From: Algoriphagus terrigena DSM 22685
Lineage (GTDB): Bacteria; Bacteroidota; Bacteroidia; Cytophagales; Cyclobacteriaceae
DNA: 64,000 nucleotides
Assembly (NCBI RefSeq): GCF_000429445.1
Contig: NZ_AUBW01000010.1
Location: forward strand, 148,986-212,985
Reading direction: 5' to 3'
The notes beneath the pieces are model-generated. The model was not told where the DNA came from. It searched no databases and saw only the letters and a program-made list of their open reading frames with translations. Below are positions 1 through 7,993 of the stretch, piece by piece. A program made the translations under genes and the position numbers. Each line of letters opens with the position of its first letter. Position 1 is the first letter of the stretch.

Positions 1-178
1 CAAGGATTCGCGCACAGGTCGTCTTCCCCACTCCACGAGGTCCACAGAAAAGGAAAGCCTGAGCGAGGTGGTTGTTTTTAATGGCATTCTGAAGCGTAGT
101 GGTGATATGCATCTGTCCCACCACACTTTTGAAATCTGCCGGTCTGTATTTTCTTGCCGAAACGACGAAGTTGTCCAT
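1..178 (-). CDS. dnaX: DNA polymerase III gamma/tau subunit, N-terminal fragment
   Basis: The first 59 codons of the clamp-loader ATPase are present; the rest lies beyond the window edge. The start MDNFVVSARKYRP and the Walker A motif GPRGVGKT (residues 46-53) match DnaX, which hydrolyses ATP to load the sliding clamp at the replication fork. The start codon at 178-176 is the only ATG upstream of the conserved ARKYRP motif in this frame. It is transcribed away from the tmRNA gene, with about 300 bases between them. The family call is firm; only completeness is unknown. Confidence 0.93.
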   Translation of the reverse strand, partial: MDNFVVSARKYRPADFKSVVGQMHITTTLQNAIKNNHLAQAFLFCGPRGVGKTTCARIL

Positions 179-482
179 CGCTGCAAGATATAAAAAAGTG
201 AATATTCCGAAGGCCAGAAAAACGCCCATTTGGAAAGTTTTTCGCTAAGGATTTGAGGCTTAATGGGATTGGAAAATTGGAAAATGTGGGATGCTGGATG
301 TCCGGTGTCGGATACAGGGTTCTTCAACATTCCACCTTTTGGCAGGAAAGTGGTAAGGTTGCACGGTTTGCCAAAGTTCAGCGGCTCAAACACCGCTGGG
401 GCCTCGTAAATCGTATTTCGTAAATCGCAAATTTTCTCACTTGGAACCAAAATTGGATTACTTTTGTCTTCCTAACACAAAT
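179..482. other. Intergenic region upstream of tmRNA
   Basis: No convincing gene is seen in these 304 bases. They hold a 10-base direct repeat (TCGTAAATCG at 404-413 and 418-427) and, near the right end, a promoter-like box for the tmRNA. The rest shows no coding signal. Confidence 0.5.
459..466 (+). promoter_or_regulatory. Putative -7 box for tmRNA
   Basis: TACTTTTG matches the Bacteroidota -7 consensus TAnnTTTG and lies 17 bases before the mature tmRNA 5' end, which would leave a short leader for RNase P to remove. A -33 box is weak: a TTGG at 441 is closer than the usual spacing. Confidence 0.4.
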
Positions 483-882
483 GGGGCTGACCGGTTTTGA
501 CAGTAAGTGTAAAGATCGGGCTCGCATGCAGGCTGGAGTATGTACGGCCTTGAAAGATTCATACGAACGATAAATGGCGAAACTTCTTACGCCATGGCTG
601 CTTAATCTAACCTTTTAGGATAGATCGCTTAAAGGGTTGAGTCACGAGAGTGATTCCCCAGCCACATCCCTCCGCCCCCCGTCCTTTCGGGGTGGATTCC
701 GGGGTGTCGACTTGATTGGACTGCTGCCTGTGATGCTATTAAGCAGGCCTAAGACTCGGTAGCTAAGTCAGCATGAGGTGTGTCATCCAGCATATACTGA
801 TCGAAAAAACAACCGATGACTAAGCATGTAGACGGTACGGTGTTTCCTTATCTGGACGCGAGTTCGATTCTCGCCAGCTCCA
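483..882 (+). ncRNA. ssrA: Transfer-messenger RNA (tmRNA)
   Basis: tmRNA rescues stalled ribosomes and adds a degradation tag. The 5' end GGGGCUG (483-489) pairs over seven positions with CAGCUCC (875-881), followed by discriminator A882; the T-arm motif GUUCGAUUC lies just before. CCA is not encoded, as in the tRNAs of this window. An open tag frame sits at 576-605 and several hairpins (for example around 680-702) fit the pseudoknot region. A rho-independent terminator follows directly. Confidence 0.95.
576..605 (+). other. tmRNA proteolysis-tag reading frame
   Basis: The codons GGC GAA ACT TCT TAC GCC ATG GCT GCT TAA encode GETSYAMAA and stop. With the alanine from charged tmRNA the tag would be A-GETSYAMAA, ending in the AA that ClpXP recognises. 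An AAT codon directly before could shift the resume point by one codon. The GE...YAMAA form resembles tags known from Cytophagales. Confidence 0.85.
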
Positions 883-883
883 C

Positions 884-916
884 AAAAGCCTCCCGAAGTG
901 ATTCGGGAGGCTTTTT
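884..916 (+). terminator. Rho-independent terminator of tmRNA
   Basis: AAGCCTCCCGAA and TTCGGGAGGCTT pair around a GTGA loop and are followed by a T run. It starts two bases after the tmRNA 3' end. Confidence 0.88.
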
Positions 917-997
917 AATTCTCTACCATTTGAAGCCAAAACCTTCATCAGTTCATTATTGATGTAATAGACTCTTTTTCGAAAAAAGAATCCTGAC

Positions 998-1031
998 AAA
1001 AAAAGCCTCTCAGATCACTCCAAGAGGCTTT
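998..1031 (-). terminator. Terminator of the ABC transporter operon
   Basis: On the minus strand AAAGCCTCT and AGAGGCTTT pair around a 12-base loop, followed by a run of T. It lies 19 bases past the ATPase stop codon. Confidence 0.8.
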
Positions 1032-1049
1032 CTATCTTATTTTTCAAAA

Positions 1050-1745
1050 TCACCCGGTAAAGTAAGCTTCCAACTCTGCCATCATCTCAGATCTATCCCG
1101 AAGGTCTCGGATCACCTTGCCTTTTTCCAAGAGTACTATCCGCTCGCAGATCTCCGTGACGTGATTCAAATCGTGACTGGAGATCAAAAAGGTCAACGAG
1201 GAATTCTCCTTTTCCTTCAAGATCAGCTTCTTCAACCGAATCTGTGAGCTTGGATCGAGATTTTCAAATGGCTCGTCGAGGAACACCACGTCCGGATTCC
1301 CCATCAGGGCCGCAGCGATTCCGACTTTCTTCAGATTGCCTTTGGACAGGTCGCGGATGTATTTCTTTTTGCCTAACACCTCGTCATTGAAAAACTCGGT
1401 AAACTTGTCCAAGTGAAGCTTCAAGTCGGCGACAGACAGGCCGTAAATCACTCGAAGGGTCTCAAAATATTCATCCGGCGTCAGATAGGCCAGCAGCATG
1501 TGTTCGTCCAAAAAGGCCCGGGTTTTAGCCTTCCAGTCCTCTGTCTTACTGACGTCCGCGCCATTGATCGTGACCGATCCGGCAGTCGCTCTGACGAGAT
1601 CCAGCATCACACGAAAGAGCGTGGTCTTGCCCGCGCCGTTATTACCCACAAGGCCAAAGCACTCTCCACTGGGAATCTCCAGCGTCGGAACATCCAGGAC
1701 AACGACTTCTTTGTATTGTTTTTTGAGTTGGGATAGCTGTATCAT
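1050..1745 (-). CDS. ABC transporter ATP-binding protein
   Basis: A 231-residue nucleotide-binding subunit. Visible motifs are Walker A GNNGAGKT (34-41), a signature variant LSKGN (133-137), Walker B VVFLDEP (153-159) and the H-loop His190. The classical LSGGQ signature is replaced by SKGN, as often seen in export-type ATPases of the CcmA/NatA class. The start codon overlaps the stop of the upstream permease gene by four bases (ATGA), so the two are translationally coupled and almost certainly form one transporter. The substrate cannot be read from the sequence. Confidence 0.9.
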   Translation of the reverse strand: MIQLSQLKKQYKEVVVLDVPTLEIPSGECFGLVGNNGAGKTTLFRVMLDLVRATAGSVTINGADVSKTEDWKAKTRAFLDEHMLLAYLTPDEYFETLRVIYGLSVADLKLHLDKFTEFFNDEVLGKKKYIRDLSKGNLKKVGIAAALMGNPDVVFLDEPFENLDPSSQIRLKKLILKEKENSSLTFLISSHDLNHVTEICERIVLLEKGKVIRDLRDRSEMMAELEAYFTG

Positions 1746-3229
1746 AGTTCTTGACGGAAGGAGGATGATATTTCGTAACGGTTAGTCATTACTCGGTTAA
1801 TGTTGATTTGGGAAAGGCGTTTGAATCCAAATATGCCCAGGATTCCGGCGATACTCAGTGCCAAGAGGCCTATGTAGTCGTTGAAAAGCAGCGAAAATGG
1901 CACGTAAATCAGATAAGGACCGAGCATCATGGGTATGATGATCAGAAACTGGGCGGCGCCGACCCCTTCGTAGTTGAACATCGCCCCTTTGTTGAGATCC
2001 ATCGGTTTTGGCTTCCAAAGTGCCAGATAGATGATCACATGAACCAATATGCCGACGTTGAATAAGAAGGTCGCCAAGTGGATCAAAAGAAAATGCCAGC
2101 CAAAGTACACATAGGGCACAGAGGCGAGGAAGCAAATCAGGGAAATAGACAGAAAGAGCAGGTATTTGCCTTTTACCAGTGCTTCGATTCCGCCTTTTTG
2201 ATTGAGGTAAAAATCGAAATTTGCAGAGTTCCAGCTGAGAAACAGCTGGCCATATTGGATCATGAAAATCCCCGTGATAAATACTCCGACGAAGATGAAA
2301 AGGAAGCTAAATCCGTCTTCTGTGGTGTAAGCCGGATTGTTGTAGAAGATGAGTCCATACAGTAGAAAAAAGGCCGTCATCATCAGAAAAGTACGGCTTT
2401 TCTTGTGTCGGATGATCAGCTTCCATTCCACGTTGGCGAGCTCTCCTGCCAGTCCAAATCTGGAGAAAAATCCAATGGACTGGTTGACGAAACGGACATC
2501 TTCCTCCTCGGCCAGGTCTTCCAGGTAGGCATGAGATACGTAGAAACGATAGCAAAGAAAATAAGCACCACACATGACCAACAGCATCCCAATCAAAGGA
2601 ACAGGACTGACCAGCGCATAATCAAACAAGGGCTTGATCATCTCTCCGAGATTGAACCAACCCATGTAGCTGGATCCAGCGCCCAATACCAAGACCGCAA
2701 AGACAACCACCAGTCCGATCAGGCTATCCTCAAAACGCTGCTTGAACCAAAGCATAAACCAATGAAGGGTCCAGCTCACCAGAGCGATCGTAGCTACCCA
2801 GCTCACAGCTCCGAAGGCTCCGTATTTCTCGCTGATGACTTGGATGGAGAATGGCAATACCAGCAGAATGGCGATGATACTGAGCGGAGAAATGAAGGAG
2901 CGGGTCAAGAGCATTTGGATGATCCAGCTCTTACCGATCGGTAGATGCAGCAAACTCTCAAGCTCCAATACGGGCAGTTTTTGAAGAAAATATCGGTAGA
3001 CAAATTCCCCCAGAAAAAAGTAAATGACGAAGCTATTGACTAAGGCAATGTGATCCTGGCCCGGCACGACTTTCTCAAGGATGAATTTGAGAAAGATCCC
3101 GATGGCAACCACGTAGCCTAGCAAAACCAAGATCAGAAAACCCAGCAGGATATTCGTCAGTAGGCTTTTTGCAAAAGAAGTGGAGCGGACACTCTTGAGA
3201 TATTGCAGTCGGATGAGGGTGAAAAACAT
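1742..3229 (-). CDS. DUF5687-type ABC transporter permease
   Basis: A 495-residue integral membrane protein with roughly ten or more hydrophobic segments spread over its length and a soluble N-terminal stretch (about residues 1-20) before the first segment. It resembles the DUF5687 family, which is largely confined to Bacteroidota and is found beside ABC ATPases. Its stop overlaps the start of the ATPase (ATGA), which supports a two-component exporter of the ABC-2 type. No substrate-binding or fusion protein is nearby. Family assignment is from memory of the sequence pattern, so moderately sure; the membrane-permease role is well supported by context. Confidence 0.78.
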   Translation of the reverse strand: MFFTLIRLQYLKSVRSTSFAKSLLTNILLGFLILVLLGYVVAIGIFLKFILEKVVPGQDHIALVNSFVIYFFLGEFVYRYFLQKLPVLELESLLHLPIGKSWIIQMLLTRSFISPLSIIAILLVLPFSIQVISEKYGAFGAVSWVATIALVSWTLHWFMLWFKQRFEDSLIGLVVVFAVLVLGAGSSYMGWFNLGEMIKPLFDYALVSPVPLIGMLLVMCGAYFLCYRFYVSHAYLEDLAEEEDVRFVNQSIGFFSRFGLAGELANVEWKLIIRHKKSRTFLMMTAFFLLYGLIFYNNPAYTTEDGFSFLFIFVGVFITGIFMIQYGQLFLSWNSANFDFYLNQKGGIEALVKGKYLLFLSISLICFLASVPYVYFGWHFLLIHLATFLFNVGILVHVIIYLALWKPKPMDLNKGAMFNYEGVGAAQFLIIIPMMLGPYLIYVPFSLLFNDYIGLLALSIAGILGIFGFKRLSQININRVMTNRYEISSSFRQEL

Positions 3230-3369
3230 GCCTAGGTTGTGAGTTTAAAATTCCTGATGCAAAATATGCTGAAACCGTCGGATTCCCTTCAGCTCTGTCG
3301 AAATGAGGAGAGCAGTTGACGGCAATTCCGTAGAAAACCTACAGCAAAACAGCCTTAAATCGACGGAAA

Positions 3370-3801
3370 TCAATAATCGTCATTGATCTCCAGCCAATAG
3401 CCATCGGGGTCTTGAATGTAGATTTGATTAACTCCATCCACCCGATTGGTGACTTCCCCTTTTACTCCAGTCCAGCTCTCGAAGGGGTAGCTTCGGTCTT
3501 TCATGTTTTGGACAAAAGCATCCATATCCGGAATACTAAAGCAAAGGTGATTGACCTTGGATTTCTCAGAAGGGACATCTTTTGACTCGATCAGGTGAAG
3601 TGCTGAGCCGTTTCCGATATCGTACCACGCATGAATTGCGTCGTTGAAAGGATCTTCAATTTTCTTCAATTGAAGGACATCTTGGTAGAAGTCCATGCCC
3701 TTTTTCAGATCTGAGACGTGGACAGCGATATGATTGACTTTGATTTGGCCAAATGAGGTCAGCGAAACCAGAAGGAGGGCTATTGTTACTAACTTTTTCA
3801 T
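3370..3801 (-). CDS. Exported VOC (glyoxalase-like) protein
   Basis: A 143-residue vicinal-oxygen-chelate protein. The first 18 residues form a signal peptide (MKKLVTIALLLVSLTSFG, cleavage before QIK), so the protein is probably periplasmic. The core has the VOC start NHIAVHVSDL, the FYQDVL helix, HLIES and the final GYWLEIND strand. It is a close paralogue of the next gene upstream (3940-4338), with shared HAWYDIG and NHLCFS motifs. VOC members include lyases, dioxygenases and resistance proteins; the substrate cannot be told. Confidence 0.87.
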   Translation of the reverse strand: MKKLVTIALLLVSLTSFGQIKVNHIAVHVSDLKKGMDFYQDVLQLKKIEDPFNDAIHAWYDIGNGSALHLIESKDVPSEKSKVNHLCFSIPDMDAFVQNMKDRSYPFESWTGVKGEVTNRVDGVNQIYIQDPDGYWLEINDDY

Positions 3802-3939
3802 GATCTGGAGAGATTTTGTGCTCGATAATAAGTTTTTTTAGTCAAACGAGAGGTTAGCGTCCTCCAAAAAGTCGGATTAAATAAGTTATCGGTCGACTTC
3901 TGTTTGATTTTCAGGATCAAGCCGTTTCCAAGAAAAGCA

Positions 3940-4338
3940 CTAAAAATCATTGTTTACTTCTACCCAATAGTTATCCGGATCCCTGAAAAATATCTGTTGT
4001 ATTCCGTCTGGCCGGATGTGAATCTTGTCTTGATCGCCTGCCCAGTTTTCAAACGGACAGCTGTTCCTCTTTAGATTTTCGATAAACGCATCCATGTCCG
4101 ACACGCTGAAACATAGATGATTGGTCTTCGAAATCTCCACCGGTGGAATCAGCCTAAGCTCTTCGATCAGATGAACCGTGGCTCCACCCCCGATGTCGTA
4201 CCAGGCATGAAGTCCGTCTTTGAAGGGCTCCTCGGTCATTTCCAGTCCCAAAACATCGGAATAGAATGCTTGGCTTCGCTTCAAGTCAGCAACGTGGATG
4301 GCGATATGGTTGATTTTGATCTTGGGAAGTCCAGTCAT
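3940..4338 (-). CDS. VOC (glyoxalase-like) protein, cytoplasmic paralogue
   Basis: A 132-residue VOC protein without a signal peptide, starting MTGLPKIKINHIA. A longer in-frame start at 4404 would run through the terminator of the upstream protease gene, so the start at 4338 is preferred. Conserved VOC parts are NHIAIHVADL, FYSDVLGLE, HAWYDIGGG, HLIEE and NYWVEVNND. Metal ligands expected in this fold (His near the start of the first strand, Glu in the last) are present. It is about half identical by eye to the exported neighbour at 3370, suggesting a gene duplication followed by gain or loss of an export signal. Confidence 0.86.
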   Translation of the reverse strand: MTGLPKIKINHIAIHVADLKRSQAFYSDVLGLEMTEEPFKDGLHAWYDIGGGATVHLIEELRLIPPVEISKTNHLCFSVSDMDAFIENLKRNSCPFENWAGDQDKIHIRPDGIQQIFFRDPDNYWVEVNNDF

Positions 4339-4402
4339 AAAAAAACGGTTTAAAGGAAAGTTGGCTAGAAGTGGGCTAAGTTCAGCCCTAATTTTTGAAA
4401 TC

Positions 4403-4434
4403 AAAAAAAGCCAGCCCGGGATGGACTGGCTTTT
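4403..4434 (-). terminator. Terminator of the processing protease gene
   Basis: On the minus strand AAAAGCCAG and CTGGCTTTT pair around an 11-base loop, ending in a T run. It lies 25 bases past the protease stop and separates it from the VOC gene. Confidence 0.85.
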
Positions 4435-4458
4435 GGCAATATTTTTCGTTTGGGAATC

Positions 4459-6114
4459 TTACTCTTCCACTCCCGCAGGCTTCAGTGTGTCCGCCATGGA
4501 GATGCGGTCTGCCTCTCCGAATAGATTCATCGCCTGAAGATACACCTCATTGATATCGTTGATGACTTTGTAGAACGCGTTGTCGTCATAGATCTGACGT
4601 CCCAGATGCGCTTTCACCAAAATCCTCAGGTATTCCTTGGACTTGTTGAAATCCTGTGCATCGAAGTCCACTTTGCTTTTCTTGCCAAACTCCGCCAAGT
4701 CCATGAGCATCGCATCACTGACCTTGTATTCTGTATAGTACTGATCTTGGCTCATTGCAGCGAAGCTTTCTTTGTTTTTGGTCACAAAGTCCAGGATATA
4801 TTCCCTGGAGGCGTCCGTGTTGAACAGCTTGTTGACATACGGGCTATTCATAGTGGTATCCAAGGGGACAAAATAGTCCGGCATAATACCGCCGCCGCCG
4901 TAGACGGTACGCCCTTTCTTGGTTTCGTACTTCAGGCTGTCGTTAAACTTGATGCTGTCCGCAGAGAAGAACTCCCCGTGAGTGTAGCGGTTGACCAGAT
5001 CAGTCTCGTAGGCATCATAGTTTTGATCGTATGGCTTTTGGATGGATCGGCCGGACGGGGTAAAATACCTCGCGATGGTCAATCTCAACTCCGCACCGTC
5101 TGACAAATCTATCGGCATCTGCACGAGTCCTTTTCCAAAAGATCTTCTACCGACGATCAACCCGCGGTCGTTATCTTGGATCGCTCCCGCCAAGATCTCC
5201 GAAGCGGAAGCAGACCCTTCGTTGATCAACACGATCACGGATCCTTCCTCGAACATTCCAGGCTTGAAAGCAAACGCCTTCTGGCTGTATTGGCTTACTT
5301 TTCCTTCTTGAGAAACAATCAGATCACGGTCTCCAAGCAGTTCGTCCGCCATGTTTATCGCCGCCCCCATGTATCCGCCGGGATTTCCCTGAAGATCGAT
5401 GATAAGCTTTTTCATGCCCTGAGCCTGCAGCTGAGCAAGCGAGGTTTTGAATTCTTCGTAAGTCGTCGCTGCAAATCGGGTCACCTTGATGTATCCAATC
5501 TCCTTATCGACCATGTAGGACGCGTTGATGCTATACTGAGGAATTTTGTCCCGAGTGATTTCATACGGGATCAGTTCGGACTGATTCCTCCGCTTAATAT
5601 CAATCATTACTTTTGACCCTCTCGGGCCTCTCAGGTAGTCAAAGACATCCCGGTTGGTAATCCCGATTCCCGCCACTGTCTTTCCATCCACTGTGATGAT
5701 CTGATCCCCGGACTGAATCCCCAAGGCCTCGGATGGGCCGCCAGTAAGCGGCGCAACCACGTAAATGGTGTCCCGGATAATGCCGAATTCGACACCGATC
5801 CCGTCAAATTCGCCCTCCAACTGTGACTGAGCCAGCGATGCATCCCTTGCCGGAATATAGCTGGAGTGTGGATCGAGGTTTTCAAGCATCTTGGTGATGC
5901 CAAACTCCACCAGCTCATTTGTATCTACACTGTCAACGTAGTCTCGATTGATATAAGTCATGATCTCCTGCAGCTTATAGAGCGCAGCACGAAGGTCATT
6001 TTGGTTACCCTTTGGCTCTGCAAAGGTCGCTCCGATCCAAATCCCCGCAGAAATCGCAAGGGCAAGAATGATCGGCAGCCTGATTTGTGATTTAGTATTC
6101 TTGGTCTCGCTCAC
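4459..6114 (-). CDS. C-terminal processing peptidase, S41 family
   Basis: A 551-residue serine protease of the CtpA/Prc type. An N-terminal hydrophobic anchor (about residues 12-32) places it in the inner membrane facing the periplasm. A PDZ domain (about 90-180, with GGPSEALGIQSGD) precedes the S41 domain. The motif GSASASEI (300-307) and FGKG (326-329) carry the Ser/Lys dyad; by spacing these are Ser303 and Lys328. The C-terminal 200 residues after the catalytic core are an extension seen in Bacteroidota members. Such proteases trim or degrade envelope proteins from the C-terminus. It stands alone, divergent from the hemerythrin operon. Confidence 0.93.
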   Translation of the reverse strand: MSETKNTKSQIRLPIILALAISAGIWIGATFAEPKGNQNDLRAALYKLQEIMTYINRDYVDSVDTNELVEFGITKMLENLDPHSSYIPARDASLAQSQLEGEFDGIGVEFGIIRDTIYVVAPLTGGPSEALGIQSGDQIITVDGKTVAGIGITNRDVFDYLRGPRGSKVMIDIKRRNQSELIPYEITRDKIPQYSINASYMVDKEIGYIKVTRFAATTYEEFKTSLAQLQAQGMKKLIIDLQGNPGGYMGAAINMADELLGDRDLIVSQEGKVSQYSQKAFAFKPGMFEEGSVIVLINEGSASASEILAGAIQDNDRGLIVGRRSFGKGLVQMPIDLSDGAELRLTIARYFTPSGRSIQKPYDQNYDAYETDLVNRYTHGEFFSADSIKFNDSLKYETKKGRTVYGGGGIMPDYFVPLDTTMNSPYVNKLFNTDASREYILDFVTKNKESFAAMSQDQYYTEYKVSDAMLMDLAEFGKKSKVDFDAQDFNKSKEYLRILVKAHLGRQIYDDNAFYKVINDINEVYLQAMNLFGEADRISMADTLKPAGVEE

Positions 6115-6258
6115 TTTTTCTTCGTTTTATATTCAAATAACTCAATCTCCCTCTAAATGATCCACAATGAAAATGGATTTTAGATAAAATTAACGATTGT
6201 TTGTACGACTGAGGTCGCTAAAGGTCAGATTTATTCCCCTTTTTCCTTCAAAAAAAAT

Positions 6259-6266
6259 TAATTTTG
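6259..6266 (+). promoter_or_regulatory. -7 box directly before the hemerythrin operon
   Basis: TAATTTTG is an exact match to TAnnTTTG and ends only four bases before the ATG at 6271. Transcription would begin at or next to the start codon, implying a leaderless mRNA. No clear -33 TTTG is seen at the expected distance. Confidence 0.5.
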
Positions 6267-6270
6267 TCCA

Positions 6271-7029
6271 ATGAACTTGGATCGGGATTTCGAAAAGTCT
6301 TCAGTGGGTGAATTGGTTTCCGAAAACTATGTTTTCGCGGCCGTTCTACACTACTTCGGAATCAGCTTTTACCAATATCCCACCGATTCACTGGAGAAGG
6401 TTTGCCGCAGGCATAAAGTCAATCCCAGGACGCTGATCGCGGAGCTAGAGTCTTGGGCAAAACGGGTAGATCCGACTCCCGAAGAGCTCTTCCTCAACCC
6501 CATCGAGCTGCTCGTAGCTTATCTCAAAAAGAAACACTATTTCTTTGTCCGTCAGGAGCTTCCATTCCTGTCCAACCTTATTTCCGGTATTCCGCCCGAG
6601 CAGGATTTTGCCGCGCTGATGGCCGATCTCCGGATTATGTTTCCGCTTTTTGTCGAGGATTTCATCCACCACATTCACGAGGAAGAGAGCCGGCTCTTCA
6701 AACGAATTGAGCTCCTGCAAGACATCGAAGACGGTCATTTCGCGACTCACGATGCGCTGACTATTTTGGAGAAAGACCCAATCAATTTGCTGGCAGATCA
6801 GCACGAGATCCACGACGACGAAATGGAGGGAATCAGGCGCCTGACCAAAGATTACCACTTGGAACCCAATGCTCCGCTGACGATGAAGGTCCTCTACCAC
6901 GAACTTCAGAACTTCGAAAAGGAACTTTCGATCCACGCCAAGATTGAAGACGAGCTGCTTTTCCCAAAGGCTGTAGAATTAGAGAGGGAAGCGCTTCGCT
7001 CCATCCGAAAAAAAATTCGAACCAACTGA
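6271..7029 (+). CDS. RIC/ScdA-like hemerythrin-domain protein
   Basis: A 252-residue protein. Residues about 10-65 follow the N-terminal ScdA domain (VGELVSENYVFAAVLHYFGI), and the rest is a hemerythrin four-helix bundle with His/Glu pairs in HHIHEEESRLF, LLADQHEIHDDEM and HAKIEDELLFPKA, fit to bind a di-iron centre. RIC proteins (YtfE, ScdA) repair iron-sulfur clusters after nitric oxide or oxidative damage. Unusually, the Cys pair of the CCGG motif that follows FGI(D/S)F is absent and reads YQYP here. The gene overlaps ruvX by one base (TGATG), so it heads a coupled operon. The repair role is inferred and the missing cysteines may mean a different one. Confidence 0.82.
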   Translation: MNLDRDFEKSSVGELVSENYVFAAVLHYFGISFYQYPTDSLEKVCRRHKVNPRTLIAELESWAKRVDPTPEELFLNPIELLVAYLKKKHYFFVRQELPFLSNLISGIPPEQDFAALMADLRIMFPLFVEDFIHHIHEEESRLFKRIELLQDIEDGHFATHDALTILEKDPINLLADQHEIHDDEMEGIRRLTKDYHLEPNAPLTMKVLYHELQNFEKELSIHAKIEDELLFPKAVELEREALRSIRKKIRTN

Positions 7030-7442
7030 TGCCCAGAGTTCTTGCCATAGATTTGGGAACTAAGCGCACGGGTTTGGCTGTTACCGATCCGCTGAAAATC
7101 CTGGCAAACCCACTGGAGACGGTCGAAACAAATCAACTGATGACGTTTCTCAAAGCTTATTGCGCCAAAGAAGAAGTCGAAGTCCTGGTTCTCGGACTTC
7201 CGATCCGGCTCAACGGGCAGGACAATGAAATGACTCCGAGAGTCCTCAAACTGAAACAGGAACTTGAGCAAGTTTTCCCCGAAAAAAAAATAGCCCTTGT
7301 GGATGAACGATTCACCTCCAAGATGGCCATGCAGAGCATGATTGCCATGGGCAGCAAAAAGAAAGACCGCCGGGAAAAAGCCGGAAATCTGGACAAAGTC
7401 TCCGCGGCAATCATATTACAATCTTACCTAGCACAACAATGA
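7029..7442 (+). CDS. ruvX: Putative pre-16S rRNA nuclease / RuvX (YqgF)
   Basis: A 137-residue RNase H-fold protein of usual length. The start PRVLAIDLGTKRTGLAV holds the first catalytic Asp, and VDERFTSKMA and the later KAGNLDKVSAAIIL segment hold the other conserved positions (Glu and Asp). YqgF processes the 5' end of 16S rRNA in E. coli and was also named a Holliday-junction resolvase. It overlaps the preceding gene by one base and def by four (ATGA). Confidence 0.94.
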   Translation: MPRVLAIDLGTKRTGLAVTDPLKILANPLETVETNQLMTFLKAYCAKEEVEVLVLGLPIRLNGQDNEMTPRVLKLKQELEQVFPEKKIALVDERFTSKMAMQSMIAMGSKKKDRREKAGNLDKVSAAIILQSYLAQQ

Positions 7443-7993
7443 TTTACCCTATAGTCGCCTACGGCAATCCCATCCTCAAAAAAGAAGCGGAAGAAATCCC
7501 CGAAGGCACTGATCTGACAGCTTTGATCAATGACATGTACGCCACGATGGATTTTGCCAGTGGTGTGGGTCTGGCTGCACCACAAATCAACCAAGGCGTC
7601 CGCCTGTTTGTCATCGACAGCACCCTGATGCTGGACGAAGACGATGAGGAAAAAGGCATTCGTCGTGCGTTTATTAACCCCATTATAGTGGAAGAATACG
7701 GGGATGACTATCGCTTCGAAGAGGGTTGCCTGAGCATTCCGGAAGTAAGGGCTGAGATCATCCGCCCTGACAAACTCACCCTGGAATACTACGACGAAAA
7801 CTGGAACCTGAGGGAAGAGGAATTCACCGGTATGACCGCGAGGGTCATTCAACACGAATACGATCATCTCGAAGGCATCCTCTTCATCGACTACCTGAAG
7901 GGCTTGAAAAAACGTCTGATCCAGGCTAAATTGATCGATGTCAGCAAAGGAAAAATCTCCACAGACTACCGAATGATCTACCCCCTCAAATAA
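7439..7993 (+). CDS. def: Peptide deformylase
   Basis: A 184-residue metallo-enzyme that removes the formyl group from nascent proteins. All three family motifs are present: GVGLAAPQI (42-50), EGCLS (95-99, metal-binding Cys97) and HEYDH (139-143, two metal His and the catalytic Glu). The acidic loop LDEDDEEKG (65-73) is typical of Bacteroidota. The start overlaps ruvX by four bases and the stop overlaps the next start by one base (TAATG), pointing to coupled translation. Confidence 0.97.
   Translation: MIYPIVAYGNPILKKEAEEIPEGTDLTALINDMYATMDFASGVGLAAPQINQGVRLFVIDSTLMLDEDDEEKGIRRAFINPIIVEEYGDDYRFEEGCLSIPEVRAEIIRPDKLTLEYYDENWNLREEEFTGMTARVIQHEYDHLEGILFIDYLKGLKKRLIQAKLIDVSKGKISTDYRMIYPLK

Noticed and set aside
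404..427. CRISPR-like direct repeats
   Set aside because: Only two 10-base copies with a 4-base gap; no array.
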